64,000 nucleotides of DNA from Cervus elaphus. Taxonomy: Eukaryota > Chordata > Mammalia > Artiodactyla > Cervidae. Location: the NCBI RefSeq assembly GCF_910594005.1, contig NC_057829.1, positions 53,427,001 to 53,491,000 on the forward strand, read 5' to 3'. Shown piece by piece: positions 57,526-64,000 of the stretch (position 1 is the first letter of the stretch; every line of letters starts with the position of its first letter). A program made the position numbers and the translations under genes. The notes beneath the pieces were generated by a model, which saw only the letters and a list, made by a program, of their open reading frames with translations, did no database searches and had not been told where the DNA came from.

Positions 57526-57699
57526 CCAGACATATATTATATACTTCTTAAACTATATTGGTAAATTACTATGGAATCTATTCAAAAATTCTCAAATAAT
57601 ATGGAAAGAGAATAAAAAGTGATTGTGAGATCATTTTAGAAATAGAAATGACTATGAGGAATATTTATAACTATGGCAAAAAAAAAAAAGAGGTTCTAT

Positions 57700-57780
57700 G
57701 GCTTTCCCAAGGTCAAGTAGCTATTTAACAGCAGAGCTGAGAATAGGATCCAGGTAAAGGAACCAGGTCTTCTGCTGGCT
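57700..57780 (-). repeat. Possible MIR SINE fragment
   Basis: 'ggctttcccaaggtcaagtagctatttaacagcagagctgagaatagg' resembles the reverse complement of the MIR core-5' boundary. Confidence 0.5.
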
Positions 57781-57900
57781 GTTACCACAGGCAGGACTGC
57801 ACACTACACAATGCCAAGGGCAGCATTCACACAGATTGGCAAAAACACACCCTGAATGTCCAGCAGGGACCAGGCCTGGAACCAGCCCTGGGGGAGCCTG

Positions 57901-58103
57901 TTGGTGGTTTAGTCACTCAGTCAAGTCCGACGCTCTGAGATCCCATGGACTGAAGTCTGCCAGGCTCCTCTGTCCATGGAACTCTCCAGGCAAGAATCCC
58001 AGAGTGGGTTGCCATTCCCTTCTCCAGGGGATCTTCTCCACCCAGGGACTGAACCTGGGTCTCCTGCATTGCAGTCGGATTCTTTACCAACTGAGCCACC
58101 AGT
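57901..58103 (-). mobile_element. Bov-tA SINE with 9-bp TSD
   Basis: Antisense copy from ttggtggtttagtcactcag to gagccaccagt. The perfect repeat gggagcctg occurs at 57,892-57,900 and 58,104-58,112. Confidence 0.94.
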
Positions 58104-58112
58104 GGGAGCCTG

Positions 58113-59759
58113 GATGACTCCAATAACACAACAGCCTCAGAAACACCAGACACCCATCCATTATTTCATTATGAAGTTTACAATGCCTCGCTCAATAAAA
58201 AAATTCTGCCAGTTCTGGTTCCTCAAGAGAACCAGGGTAGGTTTTATCAAGAGAAGAGGAAAGTCTCAAGGTTCACCAGTGCACCTCAGCATCATAACAC
58301 TTACTATCTAAAAGCACTTTTTCTCACAGCTGCTCTGCGCAGTATCGGTGGTTTTTGGAAAGATCCTATTGCGTCATACTCGTGGGATTTATATAGCACA
58401 AGCTTCTAAATGGTTTGATAAAGCAGAACAGAAAACAAAGGCAGCTTTTCTCCTCTACCCACATTTAAACAAACAAACAAACAAAAAACACAAGTTTTAG
58501 AAAAAAATCCCAGCTCTAGCCAAAATCCTTGAAGCCCTTCTGAAACCTCAGAGTTTTCTTCCTCCACCATTACCCAAGTTTATGCAGCCATGGCTTAAAG
58601 AACTGAAAGTTGAGGCAGTCATCCTCATTCATGCTGCTGTTTTCAGTGACATAGTTGATACTATACACCCCAGTGGTTGCCCCTACTAAACATAACACAT
58701 AGTGGTTGTTTTTTATAAAGAGGCAGGAGATTTATGTGGCTATAGGAGGTAATAAAGTGTAACAAAATCATAATACTAAATGTTAGCTCGTTATCTGAAG
58801 CCTTGGTCCACCTCAAGGAGGAAAACATCAGCAGGAGAGCAGGAACAATGAAGACGAAGACGATGCAAATCATTAAAGAAAACCATTTGCCGCCTCAACT
58901 GCCTAATAAAGCTGATCCAGCCTGCTGTAGCCCCACATTCACAATAAACCTAATAAATTTTCTGCTGAATGAATGCAACGGGCATTCAAACCGAATTGCC
59001 TTTGGTGTGAGGTCCATTACCAGCAAAAGGATGTGGGATCTATGGGGCTTCTGCTGTTGATATTTTGTGATTTTGAGCAGGGGGTTTAGGTTTTAACTCA
59101 GACCCAGCAGGTGCCGTTTTCTGGGGTGAATTCCTCCATATCCTGTCATTCCTCAACATCTAAATGTCTGTGGACACAGCATCCTGAACTCCCCAGCGGC
59201 TATGGAAATTTTGAAGCTAGATTTGACCTCAGAGGCAGCAGGCAGCAGGGAGGAGGCATGCCATCTGCTGGTGCTGAGTGCCCTGCCACAGACACGCAGG
59301 CAGTCTGTGGGCTCATAGTCCCTCCTGGGGACTCTGGGGCCAGCCAGACTATTTGAAACTAATATACCCTCTTATCTGCACCGTTCAGCCTGAATGGTAG
59401 CCTTCTGGGTATCACTCCTGATTCCCTACCCAAATCCTTTCCCTCCTTAAGAAACCTTGTCCTCGCAGGCCATTCATTTCGGGGTAAGCATGAGAGGCAC
59501 CCCATGCCCCTCTGGACTAGCCCCACCTTTCAGCATGGCATATTAGCCAAATGGATTCCAAATTGTTTTCACTGGTTTTGCCCCACAATTCTCCATCCAG
59601 GTGCTCGGCTATACCCATTCTGCAGATCCTGGGCATATAGGCAACAGAGGCCTAGCAAAATCTACCCATGCCATATGAAACCGCTGACTCTTCTTGTCCA
59701 TTCTGTTAGGCAAACACCAAATGGAGCACTGAGGTGTTTTTTTTTTTTTTTTAAATAAA
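58113..59759. other. Repeat-free block, possible conserved non-coding DNA
   Basis: The longest stretch near the end without a recognised transposon. It contains a TGCGTCATAC cAMP-response-like element 17 bp before a TTTATATA box (58,360-58,400), a homeodomain-type cluster (58,850-59,000) and a CTCF-like motif at 59,259. (CAAA)n at 58,468-58,486 and a T run at 59,738-59,753 are simple repeats. No coding frame is convincing. Confidence 0.4.
59259..59271 (-). promoter_or_regulatory. Weaker candidate CTCF site
   Basis: The minus strand reads ccagcagatggca, matching the first 13 positions of the CTCF core consensus; the next two bases do not match. Same orientation as the site at 2,911. Confidence 0.3.
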
Positions 59760-60085
59760 GCAAAGGCCCTTGTGCACAGTCCCCTCCTCCTCTGGGAAGA
59801 CCTTCCTCCTCCTCACTGTTCCTCTCCATCCTTGCATCTCCAAACACTTCTTATATCCATGCTTGCCCCATCCCTCAGGAATTCTCCCAGTCTTACTCAG
59901 CAGGAAGAACCACTGGGAATATTTCTCAGTTCTCTGCTGAATTTCTGTTGTGCAGTTAGGACATACTGGTTGACTAATTTTCTTTTGATATATAGACGTC
60001 TTGAGTTCAGCGTGCTATAAACTCTCTGAGAAATGGCACCTTGTCTAATTTGTCATTCTCTCTCCCTATAGACTACTGAACACAA
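59760..60085 (+). repeat. Possible L2 LINE 3' region
   Basis: 'cctcctctgggaagaccttcctcc' and 'tataaactctctgagaaatggcaccttgtctaatttgtc' resemble L2 3' UTR segments, but the fit is loose. Confidence 0.35.
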
Positions 60086-60365
60086 ACCTTCAAAGAGAGA
60101 ACAGAACAGTATTGGTCTATTGATTAAGATGGCTTCCCATCTAAGACAGAAAAAAAAAATAAAATAAAACCAAAGAAACAAGGTAACAGTCCCCAACCTA
60201 ACTTTGGGAAGAGCAAATGTGATCCTCAATTCTAGTTTTGCCCAGGTTTATATTTTACAGATGAGTTTCTGGCTAGAAGCCAAAGGGCACATTTCTCCAG
60301 GGAACATTAGAAGATGACTTATAAAAATGAGCAGCAGAAGGCTTTTTGAATGAGGGAAAAAAAAA

Positions 60366-60397
60366 CAAAGGAAGGAAGGAAGGAAAGAAGGAAGGGT
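60366..60397. repeat. (GGAA)n simple repeat
   Basis: Seven or so ggaa units with minor interruptions; all-purine on the plus strand. Confidence 0.9.
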
Positions 60398-61434
60398 GGG
60401 CTGCATCATAGCGTGCAGACCCTCAGAGCTAGAAATTAAACTTAATGCTTCCAATATTTTTTCATAAACCAGAAATTCATTGTTCAATAGAAACATATGG
60501 TGTGAACTGTTCTTTCCTTTTTTATTTTTTTGTCATTTGCGTGGTGAGGGTGGAGAAGAGGGAGGATCTGGTAGTGGGGGTGGTGGGGGTGGAGAGGTGG
60601 GAGAAGAAAGAGAATGACTGTTCCCAAAAAGATCTGAGATGGGTAAGCGCTCTTCCCCTCCCTTTTCCTTCCTTTATTATTTTGCTATTAAGAGATGCAT
60701 TTTAGAGCATCCCTACTTTCTAGCAGTTATATCCTTTGATGGAAACATGTTCTGATGTTTATAGTGATTAAGTCTGTCAGGGGTAAATTCAGTGTTCAAT
60801 TTAGAGACAAAGCCATAAGACCAAACCCACCACTTTTTTATTGAAAATGCCAGGACTAAGGAAGAGAGGCAATTCATTCATTTTAAGCCTATATAGAGCA
60901 GGGTGCTCTGTCTGTTCGGTACTGTGCCAGGGTAGAAGTGCTGTGTGTACCTCTGCGACTAGAATGGTCCCAGAACCCCGGGAGCTTGCTAATCAATTTT
61001 AGTTACAGTCAACAGAGCCCCAAGACATAGTTCAGAAACTGAAGGTTTTCAATGATGATAGCTGAAAAGGAAAACAAATGCCTGCTCTTCTCTGTGTTTC
61101 CACTCTGCAGGGCAGAAGACAAATGATGCTTCCGGCTGACGGCATGCAATGCACCTGTGACTTCTCTCCAGTCTGACCGCAGCTCTCAGGTGAGCCCTCT
61201 GTTCACTGAAGGGCACCTGAGTCCCTCCACAGCAGTGCCCACAATGAGAGGGCACTGGATCACTCCAGATCTTTCACTGTTAGGCAGCACTGAGAGAGAG
61301 GTGACCTCTGTAATTCTCAGCTTGGAAATGTATTGGCTTCAGAATCATTACCTCACATCGCAGACACGTGATGGTACCTTTTAGCCTGGCCCTGGATAGA
61401 AGGCAGAAAGGGAACAAGCAAATACAGAGGGAGC
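60398..61434. other. Unassigned sequence with a G-rich patch
   Basis: Bases 60,545-60,602 are G-rich with several GGG runs. No gene or repeat family was recognised in the rest. Confidence 0.45.
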
Positions 61435-61600
61435 ATCTGTTGAGTTCAGCATGGTGTCAGGTCATTCACCAGTTTATTTAATCCTCAGCAGGTCCCTCTG
61501 AAAGATGGGTTTTGAGGCTTCTTTTACAGAAGTGGAAACTGAGAGTCAGAGGGGTAAAAGGACTTTGTAACCCTGCAAGAAAGTGGTGTGGCCAGGAAAG
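61435..61600 (-). repeat. MIR SINE
   Basis: 'ttaatcctcagcaggtccctctgaaagatgg...cttttacagaagtggaaactgagagtcagaggggtaaaagg' is reverse-complement MIR. Confidence 0.75.
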
Positions 61601-61779
61601 ATGCCAGAAAAGCTTCTCTCAAGGGAAATCAGTTCATTAATAGACAAGAGAGAAATCTGATCAGTATATTTTTCTTCTTTTCTTACTTCTATTTTCTTTC
61701 TGGCTGTACGAAGAACAAGGACTTCAAGCACTTACTATGAGGAATAAATGAAACAGCTCATGCCATCTTTACATTTGAA

Positions 61780-62110
61780 GTTCCCTCTTCATGACGTTTT
61801 TGCCTTAGCGAACTCTTCTTCTTTCTGGCCTCAGTTTAAATGTCATTGTCTCCACGAAGCCTGCCCAGGTTACCCACCTAAAGTATTCTCAACCTCCTGA
61901 CTTGCTATCACATTTCCTTGATCATCTTCATACCTCCTATCACAATTTGTAACTATCTTATTATTAACCATCTTCCCACAGAAAGAAGCCTCTATGAAAA
62001 AAGAGGCTGTTTCTTTGTTGTTTATGCTCTATGCTTAGTGCTTAGCACAGTGCCTGGCATGTAGCTGCTGCTCAAAAAATACTGGTTGAGTGACAGCGTG
62101 AATAAATAAT
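61780..62110 (+). repeat. L2 LINE 3' end
   Basis: 'ggcctcagtttaaatgtcattgtctccacgaagcctgccc', 'tatcacaatttgtaactatc' and 'agcacagtgcctggcatgtag' are L2 3' UTR landmarks in the correct order, ending in a gtgaataaataat tail. Confidence 0.8.
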
Positions 62111-63134
62111 AAACCACTCAAAAATTTAGAGCTACTGCATACACACACATGAAAGTTCCCTCCTAGTTCCCTCTTTTCCTCTGACCATTTTTGGGTTCAC
62201 TTTCATTTGACCTCATTTTTTATTATGGTGACCAGTGATGCTGACTTAGATTACACTGAGATGCATTTGAAGCAGAAGAGGAAATCTAACTTACCTCCTG
62301 CTCTGTGGCAAAAGGATTTAGGCTGTTTTCCTCCTTTTTAATTTGATCCTGAATGGATAAAATGTAAGGAGGTAGAAATTGAAGATCTGGTGATTCCTGT
62401 GTCTATACAGGGATTGAAAGACTTAATAATGGGAGGAAAGAAATGGCTCCTATTGTGTACAGAAACTTGCCCTGACCATGCCCCATCTTCCTCAGAAAGC
62501 TTCTGAAGTGCTTCTCCACGGTACCCATCTGCCCTTAGCCTGCAGGTCACAGCAAGTCCAAAGCCCTCCTTGGCTCCTGCACTTCTAAACGTAGGTTCTA
62601 CCCTCAAGACTTGGGATCTCTCCAGAGCTCAGTCGGTGAAGGAAGGGCTGCCTGTTCTTAGGAGGCCGCCCGGGTGCTTTTAGCTGGACTCTGCAACCTT
62701 TGAAATTGCTGACCTTTCAGCTGTCAATACAAAGTCAAGTGGGGGTGAAAATGGATCATCTAACCGATCACCTTGTTAAAGAGTCTGCCAAATTTTAAGC
62801 AAGGCTTTCTCCATGAAAGTCATCTTTTCTTTTATGTGGGTAATCTTTCAATTATTACAGTACAAAACATTGTTCAATGTTCCTGGCCCCTGCGAAGCTT
62901 TCCCTGGCACACAGAAGAGCTCTCTGATTTCCTATACCAACACCTCTGTGCCTCTTACAGAAGTGACTTACCCTGTGTAATAGTCATATTCTCACGTGTC
63001 TTGGATTGGTTTACAGTTTCATGGAGGTAATGTGTTTCACACATTTTTGCATTCTTCAGTCAAGATCCTAGTATGTTGTCAGATGCTAGGACTATAGCAA
63101 GTGTGCAATATATAACTGCAGGATATATATCTGA
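62111..63134. other. Unassigned sequence
   Basis: No gene or repeat recognised. Composition near 62,470-62,690 is more G+C-rich than the flanks. Confidence 0.45.
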
Positions 63135-63260
63135 ATAATAGAATTTTGGAGCTAAAAGGGATGCCAACTAGTGGTTTGTTATATTACAAAGCCCAAAGAA
63201 AGATAAAGTTATCACCCCAGGTAGCTACAAAGTAGCAGATATGATATACACAGATAAATA
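63135..63260 (-). repeat. Possible MIR3 or L3 3' fragment
   Basis: 'gaattttggagctaaaagggatgcc...acaaagcccaaagaaagataaagttatcacccc' resembles the same module as at 17,285-17,395. Confidence 0.4.
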
Positions 63261-63635
63261 TTATTTATGACTTGGAATTAAATCAGCATGATAAAGACTT
63301 CCCTAAAGTTTTAAAATCTAAAGCAATTTGAAATACTTTTTCTAATTTTAATGTTTAGACATTAAAAAAATTTAATAGGTTTCAAAATATCATATGTTTT
63401 ATACTTCTGAGAAACTGTCAAATGATGATTGTCATAAAAGTGTTAGTTTTTCTATTATCCTTGAAAATACCTGCTTGATAAATGTTCATTTGGGTTAATT
63501 ATTTACTACTTTATATTTATGTAGGTTGATGTACTGTTGACCAGCTACTAGATGCACAGACAATATTAGATAAAATTTGATGTGGGATCTTTTTTAGTTC
63601 TAAAACAATATGCATATATGAACTTTCCTAGGTTG
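63261..63635. other. Unassigned AT-rich sequence
   Basis: No gene or repeat recognised. Confidence 0.45.
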
Positions 63636-63747
63636 ATTCCACTTTTTTTATGTTACTTATTTTCATTTGGAGGATAATCACTTTATAATTTGTGTTGGCT
63701 TCTTTTTCATATATCAGCATGAATCAGCCATAGGTATACATATGAGA
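63636..63747 (-). mobile_element. Ruminant L1 3' end
   Basis: 'ttattttcatttggaggataatcactttataatttgtgttgg...catgaatcagccataggtatacatatg' is the reverse complement of a ruminant L1 3' terminus. Confidence 0.7.
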
Positions 63748-63754
63748 TTCCATC

Positions 63755-63950
63755 CTTAATGAGCTTTTATTGGTTGCTTAAAGCATCCCAAGCATTATGT
63801 GTCAGACACTGTACCAGGGAGAAATAAATAATACACCCTTATAAACAAGATAGATAATCCCTGTCCTCAAATTACTCATAGCCAAACAGATGAGTCAGGC
63901 ATAAAAACAAACAAAATTTAATAAATGCAACTTTACAATGGAGGCAGGTA
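63755..63950 (-). repeat. L2 LINE 3' end
   Basis: 'gagcttttattggttgctta...tgtgtcagacactgtaccagg...atccctgtcctcaaattactc' parallels the reverse complement of the L2 3' end. Confidence 0.6.
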
Positions 63951-64000
63951 CCTGTACTGTGAGAACACAGAGAAAGGAATAATAACCTTCCTGGGAAGAG

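Noticed and set aside
1..64000. Any CRISPR array, phage, operon or defence system
   Set aside because: The window is ruminant nuclear DNA. No regularly spaced direct repeats, dense same-strand genes or ribosome-binding-site patterns occur.

Overview
This window is nuclear DNA from a ruminant mammal (Pecora, most likely a bovid). The diagnosis rests on its repeats: about twenty BovB/RTE LINE and Bov-tA tRNA-derived SINE pieces per strand class, two CHR-type artiodactyl SINEs and two young artiodactyl L1 insertions, all lying on mammal-wide layers of L2, MIR, L3/CR1, MLT1 and a hAT-type DNA element. No rRNA or tRNA gene, no CRISPR and no prokaryotic-style coding density is present. I recognise no conventional multi-exon gene, so the window is intergenic or lies in a long intron.

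The only host-gene-like sequence is at 24,224-25,613 on the minus strand: a processed copy of ATP6V1D (V-ATPase V1 subunit D). It has a 5' UTR, an uninterrupted 247-codon frame, a 3' UTR, a poly(A) tract and a 17-bp target-site duplication (TSD). It may be a retrogene rather than a dead pseudogene.

Layout. 0-8 kb: an L2 split by a BovB, then a dense composite of L1M, BovB, MLT1, Bov-tA and a second L2 split by a BovB. 8-20 kb: mostly old or unassigned DNA with MIR/L2/L3 relics, a hAT element at 13.1 kb, a long L2 at 14.1-15.0 kb carrying two Bov-tA, and a long imperfect hairpin at 19.7 kb. 20-26 kb: a 1.2-kb L1 with a 15-bp TSD, a possible short exon at 22.6 kb, and the ATP6V1D copy. 26-34 kb: scattered MIR/L2/Bov-tA. 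34-40 kb: nearly continuous repeats (BovB 3' end, Bov-tA, 1.7-kb BovB, 3.4-kb antisense L1M with a BovB inside). 40.8 kb: a small BovB insertion with an apparent 5' inversion. 45.9-49.2 kb: a 3.3-kb L1 with the structure left by twin priming and a 738-codon open ORF2 segment. 50.4-51.8 kb: a BovB with an intact YADD motif. 52.4-53.8 kb: a long L2. 54-64 kb: sparse repeats and the most promising candidate conserved non-coding DNA (58.3-59.3 kb).

There is no operon-like cooperation between genes. The biology here is retrotransposition: L1 machinery probably made the ATP6V1D copy, and BovB machinery probably mobilises Bov-tA, which shares its 3' end. I found nothing that amounts to a new molecular system. 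Family names come from recognising consensus-like sequence by eye; no alignment or database search was run.
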